Assembly (NCBI RefSeq): GCF_001636695.1
Contig: NZ_LGEL01000050.1
Span: forward strand, 1 to 43,444
Reading direction: 5' to 3'
DNA length: 43,444 bases
Source of the DNA: Pedobacter panaciterrae
GTDB lineage: Bacteria > Bacteroidota > Bacteroidia > Sphingobacteriales > Sphingobacteriaceae
Shown in pieces: positions 32,022 to 40,858 of this stretch; within the stretch, counting starts at the first letter, position 1; each line of letters begins with the position of its first letter. The position numbers were made by a program, and so were the translations under genes. The notes below the pieces were generated by a model, which was given only the letters and a program-made list of their open reading frames with translations, was not told the DNA's origin and did no database searches.

Positions 32022-33945
32022 CGTGAACCTCCAGTTTTCCATATTTCCTCAACTCATATTCCTTTGACATTAAAAAGATAAGCGGTGTAACCAACAGGAT
32101 GTGTGTAGAAGAGGTTAATACCCCACCTATCATTGGCAGCACTATAGGCTGCATTACATCTACCCCTACTCCGGTTGCCCATAACACGGGCACCAATCCA
32201 AATAGCGATACACAAACTGTCATAAGCTTTGGCCTTAATCTTTTTGCAGCACCATGAATTACATATTCTCTAAGATCTTCCTTTGTAATGGTCTCGCTCG
32301 AATTCCCTTTTAATTTGATCAGCTGCTGCATGGCATCATTGAGATAAATTACCATCACAATCCCCGTTTCAACAGCAATCCCAAACAGGGCGATAAAACC
32401 AACTGCTACACCAACTGACAAATTTACTCCCCAGAAATAGATCATGTAAGCTCCCCCAATTAAGGCAAAAGGGACCGTGATGAGACTTAAAAAGGCCTCT
32501 CTGATAGAGCGAAACGCAAAATACAGCGAGAAGAAAATGATTACCAAAACTACCGGAGCAATCCACATCAGCGTTTGCTTACCTCTGATCAGGTTTTCAT
32601 ACTGGCCACTCCATTCCAGAAAATAGCCTTCAGGAAGAACGCCCTTCTCTTTATTCAGTTTCTCCATTGCATCCTTAACTGTACTGCCCAAATCTCTATC
32701 ACGAACGTTAAACATTACTGCACCACGAAGAATAGCATTATCGGAGCTGATCATGGGCGGGCCATCTTCAAATTTCACATCGGCAACTGCCGATAAAGGA
32801 ACTTCACCAAAAGAAGCCGATTGAATTGGAATTCTTTGAATGCGTTCTACGCTGTTACGATATTCCTGAGCAAGGCGTACGCTTATAGAAAAACGTTGTC
32901 TGCCTTCAATGGTATTGCCAATCGTTGCGCCACCCAATGCACTTTCAACAACCTGATTAACGTCGTCTACGTTTAAACCATACCGGGCCAGCTCTTCTCT
33001 TTTTACATCAATAGAAAGGTATTTACCGCCTGTAATAGGCTCTACAAATAAATCGCTTACACCGGGCGTACCTTCTAGTGCTGCTTTTACCTTTTCTGAT
33101 ACTGAAGCAATAGTGTCCAGATTTTGTCCGAATACTTTTATCCCTACATCTGTACGGATACCGGTAGCCAGCATATTGATCCTGTTGATGATCGGTTGCG
33201 TCCACCCGTTTACCACACCCGGAATTTGAAGCTTGGCATCCAATTCTGTCACAATATCTTTTTTAGTGATGCCCTTTCTCCATTCGCTTTTTGGTTTTAG
33301 TGTAATGATCGTTTCGATCATACTAATCGGTGAGTTATCTGTAGCGGTATTTGCCCTTCCGGCTTTCCCAAGAACCTTATCTACTTCCGGTACGGATTTA
33401 ATGATCTTATCCTGTACCTGTAATATCCGCTTTGCCTCTGCATTTGAAACATCGGGAAGAGTAACAGGCATAAATAAAATACTTTGCTCATCCAATGGTG
33501 GTATAAACTCTGTTCCTAAATTCTTAAGCAATGGTATTGTTATCAGCAATGCGATAATGTTAATGGCAATAGTTGTTTTTCTCCATTTTAATACCGTTCT
33601 GATAATTGGCTCATATACCTTTTCTAATATCCTGTTTACCGGGTTCGCATGATCAGGTCTGAATTTGCCTTTCATAAAGAAAGAGATTAGTACAGGAGCC
33701 AGCGTAATCACCAATAAAGCATCTACAATCATGATGAATGTTTTGGTGTAGGCTAGCGGGTGAAACAATTTACCTTCCTGTCCGGTTAACATAAATACCG
33801 GTAAAAAAGAGGTTATAATAATTACTGTAGCAAAGAATACACCTCTGGATACTTGTTTGCTGGATTTAGTGATCACTGCAAGGCGATCTTCTTCGCTAAT
33901 CCAATCCGGAGATTTGCGAAATATATTTTTAAACCAGTTCATCAT
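32008..33945 (-). CDS. CusA/CzcA heavy-metal RND pump, C-terminal part
   Basis: 645 aa covering the region of CusA from TM5 to the end. It has GVFFATVIIITSFLPVFMLT, the LTGQEGKLFHPLAYTKTF signature, the second periplasmic pore half and TM7-TM12. FGIAVETGIVM and the RPKLMT lysine match the Glu and Lys of the CusA proton relay (E939 and K984 in E. coli). A new N-terminal stretch (MMNWFKNIFRKSPDWISEED) precedes the homologous part. The ATG overlaps the stop of the N-terminal part in ATGA. Together the parts make 1077 aa, close to an intact pump of about 1040 aa. Confidence 0.88.
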   Translation of the reverse strand: MMNWFKNIFRKSPDWISEEDRLAVITKSSKQVSRGVFFATVIIITSFLPVFMLTGQEGKLFHPLAYTKTFIMIVDALLVITLAPVLISFFMKGKFRPDHANPVNRILEKVYEPIIRTVLKWRKTTIAINIIALLITIPLLKNLGTEFIPPLDEQSILFMPVTLPDVSNAEAKRILQVQDKIIKSVPEVDKVLGKAGRANTATDNSPISMIETIITLKPKSEWRKGITKKDIVTELDAKLQIPGVVNGWTQPIINRINMLATGIRTDVGIKVFGQNLDTIASVSEKVKAALEGTPGVSDLFVEPITGGKYLSIDVKREELARYGLNVDDVNQVVESALGGATIGNTIEGRQRFSISVRLAQEYRNSVERIQRIPIQSASFGEVPLSAVADVKFEDGPPMISSDNAILRGAVMFNVRDRDLGSTVKDAMEKLNKEKGVLPEGYFLEWSGQYENLIRGKQTLMWIAPVVLVIIFFSLYFAFRSIREAFLSLITVPFALIGGAYMIYFWGVNLSVGVAVGFIALFGIAVETGIVMVIYLNDAMQQLIKLKGNSSETITKEDLREYVIHGAAKRLRPKLMTVCVSLFGLVPVLWATGVGVDVMQPIVLPMIGGVLTSSTHILLVTPLIFLMSKEYELRKYGKLEVHDVHH

Positions 33946-35240
33946 GATGTTGTCGTTTTATTTTGATCCTTTTCCCACTGTTCGTATCGCTCTGCCAAAT
34001 GCTTATAAGCATTTTCACTCATGATAATTCCGTTATCTACAATTACCCCAATGGCCAGTGCAATACCGGTTAGCGACATGATGTTAGATGAAATACCAAA
34101 GGCATTGAGCAGAATAAAACTTGCGGCAATGGTAATAGGAATTTGTATGATGATACTTAAAGCGCTGCGCCAATGAAAGAGGAATACAAATACGATAAGG
34201 GAAACTACAATCATCTCTTCAATGAGGGTGTTTTTTATAGAATCGACAGATTCTTTGATCAGTTCGCCTCTATCATATACAATATCAAATTTTACACCCT
34301 TAGGTAGTCCTTTTGATACTTCCTTCATCTTTTCTTTAACACGATCAATCACCTCTGCAGCATTTTCGCCGTAACGCATTACTACGATGCCACCTGCCCG
34401 TTCACCTTTACCATCCTGATCAAATATGCCTAGTCTGGTTTCGCCCGTCATCTGAACTGTAGCCAGATCAGATACCTTTATCGGTGTACCATTCTGATTC
34501 TTTACCGGGATATTTGATATTTCTTCTATGGATTTGAGATAGCCGGATGTTTTAATGATGTACCCCATGTCGCTCATCTCAAACTTTCGCCCGCCCGACT
34601 CGTTATTATTACTCCTGACAGCGGCTATTACCTGCGGCACAGTAAGTTTATAATACAGCAACTTGTTTGGGTCTACAGAGATCTGATATTGTTTCTGAAA
34701 GCCACCAAATGAGGCTATTTCACTTACTCCCGGAACGGTTTGCAAAGCGAACTTTACATACCAATCCTGTATTGCACGTTGCTCTCCCAAGTCCATTTCA
34801 GGAGCATCTAAGGTATACCACAGTACATGGCCCACACCAGTTCCATCAGGACCAAGTTGCGGAGATACTCCTTCAGGTAAGGTTCTGGATATGGTACTGA
34901 TCCGTTCCAAAACACGTTCTCGGGCCCAGTAAACATCTACATCATCTTCAAAAATTACGTAGATAAAGCTCATTCCAAACATGGAGGACCCTCTTACATA
35001 CTTAATTTTAGGAATTCCCTGCAAATTGGTAACCAGCGGATAAGTTACCTGATCTTCAATTAACTGCGGCGATCTGCCCATCCACTCTGTAAATACGATT
35101 ACCTGATTTTCTGAAAGATCAGGAATCGCATCTATTGGATTTTTTTGTACAGAGAAAACTCCCCATATAAATAACCCGGCAGAAAGTATCAGCACAATAA
35201 ATCTATTGCGCATCGACCATTCTATAATTTTATGTACCAT
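33942..35240 (-). CDS. CusA/CzcA heavy-metal RND pump, N-terminal part
   Basis: 432 aa covering TM1, the first periplasmic pore half and TM2-TM4 of an HME-RND pump (NPIDAIPDLSENQVIVFTEW, IASFGGFQKQYQISVDPNKL). TM4 keeps the proton-relay Asp (GVIVDNGIIMSENAYKH, D402, equal to CusA D405). The frame stops in the cytoplasmic loop after TM4, with a TGA overlapping the next ATG by 4 bases. Both fragments are otherwise intact, so this is either a real split gene or a single frameshift or insertion. Confidence 0.88.
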   Translation of the reverse strand: MVHKIIEWSMRNRFIVLILSAGLFIWGVFSVQKNPIDAIPDLSENQVIVFTEWMGRSPQLIEDQVTYPLVTNLQGIPKIKYVRGSSMFGMSFIYVIFEDDVDVYWARERVLERISTISRTLPEGVSPQLGPDGTGVGHVLWYTLDAPEMDLGEQRAIQDWYVKFALQTVPGVSEIASFGGFQKQYQISVDPNKLLYYKLTVPQVIAAVRSNNNESGGRKFEMSDMGYIIKTSGYLKSIEEISNIPVKNQNGTPIKVSDLATVQMTGETRLGIFDQDGKGERAGGIVVMRYGENAAEVIDRVKEKMKEVSKGLPKGVKFDIVYDRGELIKESVDSIKNTLIEEMIVVSLIVFVFLFHWRSALSIIIQIPITIAASFILLNAFGISSNIMSLTGIALAIGVIVDNGIIMSENAYKHLAERYEQWEKDQNKTTTS

Positions 35241-35264
35241 TTATAATAACCCTCTTTCTTTTAG

Positions 35265-35609
35265 TTATTTTTTGTCTGTACTTTTTCTATCGTATTGGCA
35301 GCATGAAGGTAGTTTGCTATAATTTTCCTGTTTGGCGGTAACCTTTTGCGTGTCATGACCTACTGCGGCAATTTTTTGTTGAATGCCCTCAGTTGTAATT
35401 TTAGTGCTGTCATAGCTTACAGTTAATACTTTAGATTTCACGTCCCATACTGCAGTTTTAACACCTTCGGTCTTAAGAGCAGTTTCAATGCGTTTTTTAC
35501 ACATTCCACAGTTTCCTGATACGTTGATTTTATCTGTTTTAGATTGTGCAAATACAGCACTACCAAGGAAAGTCAGGCCGACTACCAAAAGAGATCTTAA
35601 TGAGTTCAT
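35265..35609 (-). CDS. Periplasmic heavy-metal-associated (HMA) protein
   Basis: 114 aa with the start at MNSLRSLLVVGLTFLGSAVF (35609), a signal peptide. One HMA ferredoxin-like domain follows, with the metal site GNCGMCKKR (C34, C37), and the tail carries a further Cys pair (SCCQYDRKS). It probably binds Cu(I) in the periplasm and hands it to the efflux pump. It lies 24 bases before the CusA N-part. An upstream in-frame start (35687) would add a non-signal leader and is rejected. Confidence 0.88.
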   Translation of the reverse strand: MNSLRSLLVVGLTFLGSAVFAQSKTDKINVSGNCGMCKKRIETALKTEGVKTAVWDVKSKVLTVSYDSTKITTEGIQQKIAAVGHDTQKVTAKQENYSKLPSCCQYDRKSTDKK

Positions 35610-35709
35610 CTTAATAAGTTTTAAAGAAAATGGTATAAATAAATTTGGGGTTACAGTAATGCTGCAACCAGGGCACGGATGTGCCATGCATTAGAAAAGA
35701 AAGAGGGTA

Positions 35710-36108
35710 TTATATTCTGTAGGTACAGTTTTTTAGGTAGACGGGCACTTGCTGTCCATCAGGTGGGGCATTACTTAATGCTTCCCTTATAATTTTTACA
35801 GGAACTGGCGCCTGATAATTGACAAATAATTCTGGTAATATAATGGCCGTAGATGGCTGATCAAATTTATAAACCGTTTGATTTACTTTTTGAGAGTTCT
35901 CAACCTTGACCTCGTGTTTAACATCTTTACAGCAGGATTTCTTTTTAGATTCTGCCATAGGCATTTTACAGAAATCACATAATTTGCCGGATTTTTTTGT
36001 CATGCTCCAGCTTATCAGCTTGTCCATGCAATAATGAAAATGCACAGATGCCCCACTGGAAACCCCCAGATAGAAAATGGCAAGTATGGTAAGCAGTGTT
36101 CTTTTCAT
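35710..36108 (-). CDS. Secreted Cys-rich HYC-type protein of the copper operon
   Basis: A 132-aa protein with a signal peptide (MKRTLLTILAIFYLGVSSGA) and a short conserved motif HFHYCMDK (C27). A CxxC (LCDFC, C44/C47) and CC pair (SCCKD, C59/C60) follow. Proteins of this pattern are common but unnamed in Bacteroidota copper gene sets. Metal binding is likely and the function unknown. It is the first gene of the operon. Confidence 0.75.
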   Translation of the reverse strand: MKRTLLTILAIFYLGVSSGASVHFHYCMDKLISWSMTKKSGKLCDFCKMPMAESKKKSCCKDVKHEVKVENSQKVNQTVYKFDQPSTAIILPELFVNYQAPVPVKIIREALSNAPPDGQQVPVYLKNCTYRI

Positions 36109-36125
36109 TACGGTTCAAAGATTGG

Positions 36126-36165
36126 AAAAAGAACGGAAAAACATTTATATAATTCCGTTCTTTTT
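36126..36165 (-). terminator. Strong hairpin between rfbD and the copper operon
   Basis: AAAAAGAACGGAA (36126-36138) pairs perfectly with TTCCGTTCTTTTT (36153-36165) around a 14-base AT loop, ending in a T run on both strands. It fits an intrinsic terminator for rfbD. It ends only 17 bases before the first copper gene, so it may also be an operator or attenuator. Confidence 0.7.
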
Positions 36166-36190
36166 TTATATCATGGTTTGCCATAGCACA

Positions 36191-36268
36191 CGTCGTCATC
36201 TCGACGATAGGAGAGATCTCTTGGTTATGCTACTTCAAGAGATCTCTCCTATCGTCGAGATGACGACG
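36191..36268. repeat. Hairpin repeat copy 6 (perfect 33-bp stem)
   Basis: Arms at 36191-36223 and 36236-36268 pair perfectly around the loop GTTATGCTACTT. Pairing continues outward with single mismatches. It lies 20 bases after the rfbD stop. Confidence 0.95.
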
Positions 36269-36288
36269 TTTGCTATAACATATTGTCA

Positions 36289-37140
36289 TTACAGACAATG
36301 CTCAATACACTTTAGCAAACTATCTCTCCAATAAGGAATTTCAATACCAAAAGTAGCTTTGATCTTTGTTTTATCCATAACAGAGAACTTAGGTCGGCTT
36401 GCTCTTGTTGGGTAAGCAGAAGTTGGAATTGGGCTAACTTTTACTTGTATATTGCTAATGTCAAAAATACCTTTAGCAAAATCAAACCATGAGATAGCGC
36501 CTTCATTGCTATAATGGTAAACCCCATATTCCTTTTTACCAGAGGCAATGATATCCAGAATTGCACCTGCTAAATCAATGGCATAAGTTGGCGAACCAAT
36601 CTGATCAGCAATGATGTTCAACTCATCGCGATCTGCTCCTAGTTTCAACATTGTTTTCACAAAATTATTTGCATACTCAGAGTACAACCAACTTGTACGG
36701 ATAATATAATGCTCATTCAGTGTGTTTATGATATCTGCTTCACCTTCAAGCTTAGTCAAGCCATATATACTGATTGGTTTTGCAAAATCATCTTCTTTTA
36801 GTAATTCCGGAATAGCTCCTTCAAAAACAAAGTCTGTAGAAACGTGAACTAATATAGCCCCAAATTCCTTACACAGTAAAGCTATATTTAATGCTCCCTG
36901 TTTGTTTATTAATCTGCATAAATCTACATCATCTTCAGCTTTATCAACAGCCGTGTAAGCGGCACAATTAATTACATATGCTGGTCTTTTGTCTACAAAT
37001 AAAGCCCTGAGTTTCTCAACATCAAGAATGTTTGCTGCACTTTCATCGGGAAAGTATAATGTGTCGATATTTCTATTTGAGGCAACTGCCTTAAGGCATT
37101 GCCCTAGTTGTCCTGATGCTCCTAATACTAGTGTTTTCAA
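36289..37140 (-). CDS. rfbD: dTDP-4-dehydrorhamnose reductase
   Basis: 283 aa, the normal length for RfbD, an extended short-chain dehydrogenase. It has the NADPH loop GASGQLGQ, the VINCAAYTAVDKAE motif, VSTDFVFEG with the catalytic region, YGLTKLEGE (Tyr/Lys pair) and RTSWLYSEYANNFV. It makes the final reduction to dTDP-L-rhamnose. It starts with TTG at 37140, and a stop four codons upstream excludes a longer form. No other rhamnose genes are nearby, so it is solitary here. Confidence 0.93.
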   Translation of the reverse strand: MKTLVLGASGQLGQCLKAVASNRNIDTLYFPDESAANILDVEKLRALFVDKRPAYVINCAAYTAVDKAEDDVDLCRLINKQGALNIALLCKEFGAILVHVSTDFVFEGAIPELLKEDDFAKPISIYGLTKLEGEADIINTLNEHYIIRTSWLYSEYANNFVKTMLKLGADRDELNIIADQIGSPTYAIDLAGAILDIIASGKKEYGVYHYSNEGAISWFDFAKGIFDISNIQVKVSPIPTSAYPTRASRPKFSVMDKTKIKATFGIEIPYWRDSLLKCIEHCL

Positions 37141-37208
37141 TATAAAATTGAGTTATGGGGTTAGCTGCTTAATTGTTAAGTAATATTCTTCAAAAATAGC
37201 ATTATTTA

Positions 37209-37754
37209 TTAGCGATCCATCGCCCATTCTTGATCAAGTATAGCGTATAAAACGAGGTCTAAAAATTTACCATTCACCTTTTCTGCATGTCTTAAGATTC
37301 CCTCTTGCTGAAAACCCAGTTTGCGTGGAATTGCCTGGCTTTTCAAATTCGAAGTAGCCGCTTTAATCTCAATGCGATGTAATGCAAGTTCCTTAAAACC
37401 ATAATCAATCACTGCCTTGCAAGCCCGAATCATAATGCCACGGCCTTGAGCGCTTTCTGCCAACCAGTAGCCTATTGCCGCACTTTGATTCAAAACGTTC
37501 AAATAATGCAATCCAATCCTGCCCACTGGCCTATCATCAAGCATGATCACAAAACTCACCTCGATACCCTGTTGATAAAGTAGTTCACATTTTTTGATAT
37601 AGACAATAAAATCGTCGACAGTTTGCATACCAGGCACCCATGGCAGAAACTCCGACAGCTGTGCTCTGCTGCTGTTTAAGGCTACAAATAAACCTTCTGC
37701 ATGTTTTTCAGCTGTTTGTTCCAGCCAAATGTTTTGGTCAATTGTTATTCTCAT
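37209..37754 (-). CDS. RimJ/RimL-type GNAT acetyltransferase
   Basis: 181 aa with the ATG at 37754, preceded by GGAG at a good distance. An earlier GTG at 37769 is less likely. The GNAT core shows GRIGLHYLNVLNQSAAIGYW, the acetyl-CoA loop LAESAQGRGIM and the C-terminal ATSNLKSQAIPRKLGFQQEG. It likely acetylates a protein N-terminus or small molecule. The substrate is not shown by context. Confidence 0.9.
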   Translation of the reverse strand: MRITIDQNIWLEQTAEKHAEGLFVALNSSRAQLSEFLPWVPGMQTVDDFIVYIKKCELLYQQGIEVSFVIMLDDRPVGRIGLHYLNVLNQSAAIGYWLAESAQGRGIMIRACKAVIDYGFKELALHRIEIKAATSNLKSQAIPRKLGFQQEGILRHAEKVNGKFLDLVLYAILDQEWAMDR

Positions 37755-37826
37755 CTTTTTAATCTCCACAAAAATGGTAATTATTTTTGCGGGTATATGT
37801 TTTCCCGGGAAATCAGGATCATAAGT

Positions 37827-38744
37827 TTAATTACCAAGGGTATTGGTAAGTATAATTTCTCCTGTGATGCTCATAGCTATTTTAGAATCACTCTTAGCCA
37901 GTGCCCCGCTATTTATAGTTATATTGCCTTTCATCTCCTGGTTTATCTTGCTTTCTTTTATCATTCCAGTTTTCTTATCAATTTTATAATTGGAATTCAT
38001 CGTGCCTGAAAGATCATACTGCATAGGAATGACAATGTTCATTACGCCATTTTTCCCGTTACTACCAACTACCATGGTAGATTTTCCACTGATAATATAT
38101 TCTGACAAGGTAATTTTATCGAGTTTATAAGCAGCATCAATTTTTGGTGCCATCAGGTTATCACCTCCCTCGCGACGCACATTCCAGGTATCTCCCTCTT
38201 TTACTGATTTTTGTGGATAAAAATTCATTCCCAACGCAGCATTTTCTTTGAGAGCTTTATCTCCATAAGAATCCGACATTTGTTTTACCAAAGCTGCCTT
38301 GAGTTCTTCCGGAAGACTTGGCATTTTAGCAATCAAATCTTTGAAAATCGAATCTGCTCCAATAGTTTCTACGATACGACCGCTGTTTGACATCTTAACC
38401 TGATAAGATTTACCTTTTAATTCCTTGAGTATAGACGACATCGGATTTTTAACAGTAGCACTGGAATCACCATTGACAAGTATTTTAGTAGACATAGACT
38501 GGTAGGTTACCTTAAGTGTATAAATACTATCACTTACATCAATCACCTCGCATTTGTTCACCATATCGGAAATACTTAAGCTTGTAGTTTCCTTCTCCAT
38601 AATTTTTTGAGAAACTGACATTTTGGTAACTATATGCTGGATGTAGCTTTGACCCTTTGTGAGTTTGATTAGTATTCTGGCTGGTTCAGAATTACACGCT
38701 AATAATACTGAAGCTGCGAAGAGCAACAATAGGGATTTTTTCAT
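37827..38744 (-). CDS. DUF6263-type lipoprotein
   Basis: A 305-aa lipoprotein (SVLLACNS, C17). A mostly beta-strand body has SILKELKGKSYQVKMSNSGR and KKTGMIKESKINQEMKGN, a layout seen in DUF6263 proteins of Bacteroidota. It faces the periplasm or outer membrane. The function is unknown and neighbours give no hint. Confidence 0.7.
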   Translation of the reverse strand: MKKSLLLLFAASVLLACNSEPARILIKLTKGQSYIQHIVTKMSVSQKIMEKETTSLSISDMVNKCEVIDVSDSIYTLKVTYQSMSTKILVNGDSSATVKNPMSSILKELKGKSYQVKMSNSGRIVETIGADSIFKDLIAKMPSLPEELKAALVKQMSDSYGDKALKENAALGMNFYPQKSVKEGDTWNVRREGGDNLMAPKIDAAYKLDKITLSEYIISGKSTMVVGSNGKNGVMNIVIPMQYDLSGTMNSNYKIDKKTGMIKESKINQEMKGNITINSGALAKSDSKIAMSITGEIILTNTLGN

Positions 38745-38916
38745 AGAGCTTATATTGAATGTTAATTTATCGGGTTAAGATAAGGAAAATCGTGAGAAGC
38801 CTAACACTTAATTATCAAGCCTACAAAATTGATATAAGTCTGATCCTCAATAAACTTGAACAAAATGAATATTAACAGTAAAGCGACTTTTGTTATCTTT
38901 AAGAAAGCCAAAGGTT

Positions 38917-39108
38917 ATGAAAAATCCCAAACAACCTACAAAAGGCCAATATCGCAAGGGCCAAACATCTTCTCAGGTTATTGAAAACCTGATCCAAAAA
39001 AGGATTGAAATTGAAGAGAAAAACCACCTTACCAACGACAAGCTCACTAAGCTGAGAGAAGATACTGATAAATTATTACATCCTGAAAAGTATCCGGAAA
39101 AAAAATAA
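38917..39108 (+). CDS. Small hydrophilic hypothetical protein
   Basis: 63 aa with the start at MKNPKQPTKGQYRKGQTSSQ (38917), after AAAGGTT. The open frame also allows a TTG at 38890. It is lysine-rich and charged, with a helical middle (QVIENLIQKRIEIEEKN). No known domain is seen. It is divergent from the DUF6263 gene and convergent with DUF1801, and the even codon use supports a real gene. Confidence 0.6.
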   Translation: MKNPKQPTKGQYRKGQTSSQVIENLIQKRIEIEEKNHLTNDKLTKLREDTDKLLHPEKYPEKK

Positions 39109-39123
39109 ATCAATATTACATTC

Positions 39124-39540
39124 TTATTGATATAACATTTTCATATGCGATACAGATTGATCTATCATCTTAACCAATACCTGTACATTAACATCTGATA
39201 ACTTTTTAATATAAATACAGCCTTTGCCTGTTTTATGCTTACCCAATTGCAAAAGCAAACTTTCTTTATTTTCAAACTCCGAAGCCATATATAAAACAAT
39301 TGCTGTACTGCGCGGAGAAAATCCAATTAACGGCGCATCACCCTCATGTCCGCTGGCATATTTGTAATGATAACTGCCAAAGCCTACAATTGAAGTTCCC
39401 CACATTTTAGGTTCATTTCCGGTCTGTTTCTCCATAAGTGCGGCTATTAAATAGCAATCTTTTCGCTTTAAAGGATCAGTCACTTTCTCCAGAAAATCAC
39501 GGACATCCTGAATAGTGACAACGGTTTTATTTTTTGCCAT
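39124..39540 (-). CDS. DUF1801 domain protein
   Basis: 138 aa. The DUF1801 (YdhG-like) fold is recognisable: RKDCYLIAALMEKQTGNEPK, MWGTSIVGFGSYHYKYASGH and GFSPRSTAIVLYM. Members are small cytoplasmic proteins of unknown function. It follows the gene upstream after 33 bases. Confidence 0.88.
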   Translation of the reverse strand: MAKNKTVVTIQDVRDFLEKVTDPLKRKDCYLIAALMEKQTGNEPKMWGTSIVGFGSYHYKYASGHEGDAPLIGFSPRSTAIVLYMASEFENKESLLLQLGKHKTGKGCIYIKKLSDVNVQVLVKMIDQSVSHMKMLYQ

Positions 39541-39573
39541 AAAGGTGAATTTAATAAAAATTCGCCTTGACCA

Positions 39574-40281
39574 CTATAGTTTAACAAAACCGTTACTGGT
39601 TAGCCTTACTCCTTTCAGATCTATTCCCGATTCTTTGGCACTGCGATCTACTACGGCTTTAAACTGATCAAGGGCAGTTTTATTTCTGTTGTTACGAAGT
39701 GTCTTGTAAGTATTCATGGCAATAATAGCCTGATATCCAAAAGTCTCTGCGGCGGTTTGTTTCTCCTTATCCGTTACAGCATTCAGTGTAGTACCTGAAA
39801 GCAGATTTTCACGGATCATTTTTCTGACTGAATCGAAACCCCGACGATCATTGAACTCCTGGCCATGAACTACCTGCCAGCTAATGACCAGATAGGCGGT
39901 CATTGCATCGGCCAGATTGGTTCCCGAATAGCCATAAGCGGAAAGCAACTGATCAAATTGATTGCGTAACTTATTGCCGGAAAAGGCCTTTTCAAGTGCA
40001 GGTTTCATATTGGGTTGCTCCTTAGCCAGTCTGGAAATATAATCCTGCTGGATGGTTTTGCTCAAGGGCTCTGACCGGGTAAATTCAAGACTGCGTAAAG
40101 TAGCTTTCTTAGCTGATGTTTTTGTTCCTGATTTCGATTTAATGGCAGCGCCCATGATCGAACCATTGATCAAAGAAAAATTGGTATTATACAGCGCCTC
40201 ACCGGACATAATCACTTCCTGGGCAAAGGATATTACCGGGAAGCAAAACAAGACAAACAGGGATAACAATTTGGTCTTCAT
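39574..40281 (-). CDS. Secreted DUF6683-like protein
   Basis: 235 aa with the start at MKTKLLSLFVLFCFPVISFA (40281), a clear signal peptide. A mainly helical body includes LSAYGYSGTNLADAMTAYLV and ISWQVVHGQEFNDRR, a pattern resembling DUF6683. It is probably periplasmic. The function is unknown, and it may form a pair with DUF1801. Confidence 0.65.
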   Translation of the reverse strand: MKTKLLSLFVLFCFPVISFAQEVIMSGEALYNTNFSLINGSIMGAAIKSKSGTKTSAKKATLRSLEFTRSEPLSKTIQQDYISRLAKEQPNMKPALEKAFSGNKLRNQFDQLLSAYGYSGTNLADAMTAYLVISWQVVHGQEFNDRRGFDSVRKMIRENLLSGTTLNAVTDKEKQTAAETFGYQAIIAMNTYKTLRNNRNKTALDQFKAVVDRSAKESGIDLKGVRLTSNGFVKL

Positions 40282-40384
40282 AAGTTTATTACTTTGGTTA
40301 ATGATCAATAACCTACAGGAATTGTTCCAAAAATATCAACTACATATAAGAAAGCTTGATAATAGCTAAATTACTGATCAATAA

Positions 40385-40858
40385 TCAATTAAACTTAAAA
40401 ACACTCAACACGTAAATTAGAAGAAACAATAACATCTGAATGACCTGAACTATTGTAAAATTTCTTATAGTTCCATCCATTTCTTTGGCAATTGCTTGAT
40501 TAGCTAAAAAACTTTTTAGTTTCGAACCAACCATCCTTCGCAAACCCAATCCATTGATAACAATAAGTAACAGAACAACCATTTTTATTCTAAACCAAAG
40601 CTGGGCACCCCATACCTCGTGTAGTTTTACCATCATCATTATACCTGAAGCAAGGATAAGTAACATTCCAATACCTAAAAATCGCTGCAACTTGTACAAA
40701 TAATTTTTCAGCACTAAACTTTTATCTCTGTCTGTTTTGAACACACTGTAAAAAGCCCTGAAAGTTACAAAGTCAATAAATGTCGTTCCTGCCATAATGG
40801 TAATGCCGACAACGTGCGTTACCAAAGCAATGTTATAAAATGTTGCGCTCATGGTCAT
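40385..40858 (-). CDS. Four-TM membrane protein
   Basis: 157 aa with the start at MTMSATFYNIALVTHVVGIT (40858; MSAT at 40852 is also possible). Four hydrophobic helices alternate with basic loops (FRIKMVVLLLIVINGLGLRR). It overlaps the end of the DoxX-like gene by 26 bases, so the two are co-translated. I cannot name the family with confidence. Confidence 0.75.
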   Translation of the reverse strand: MTMSATFYNIALVTHVVGITIMAGTTFIDFVTFRAFYSVFKTDRDKSLVLKNYLYKLQRFLGIGMLLILASGIMMMVKLHEVWGAQLWFRIKMVVLLLIVINGLGLRRMVGSKLKSFLANQAIAKEMDGTIRNFTIVQVIQMLLFLLIYVLSVFKFN

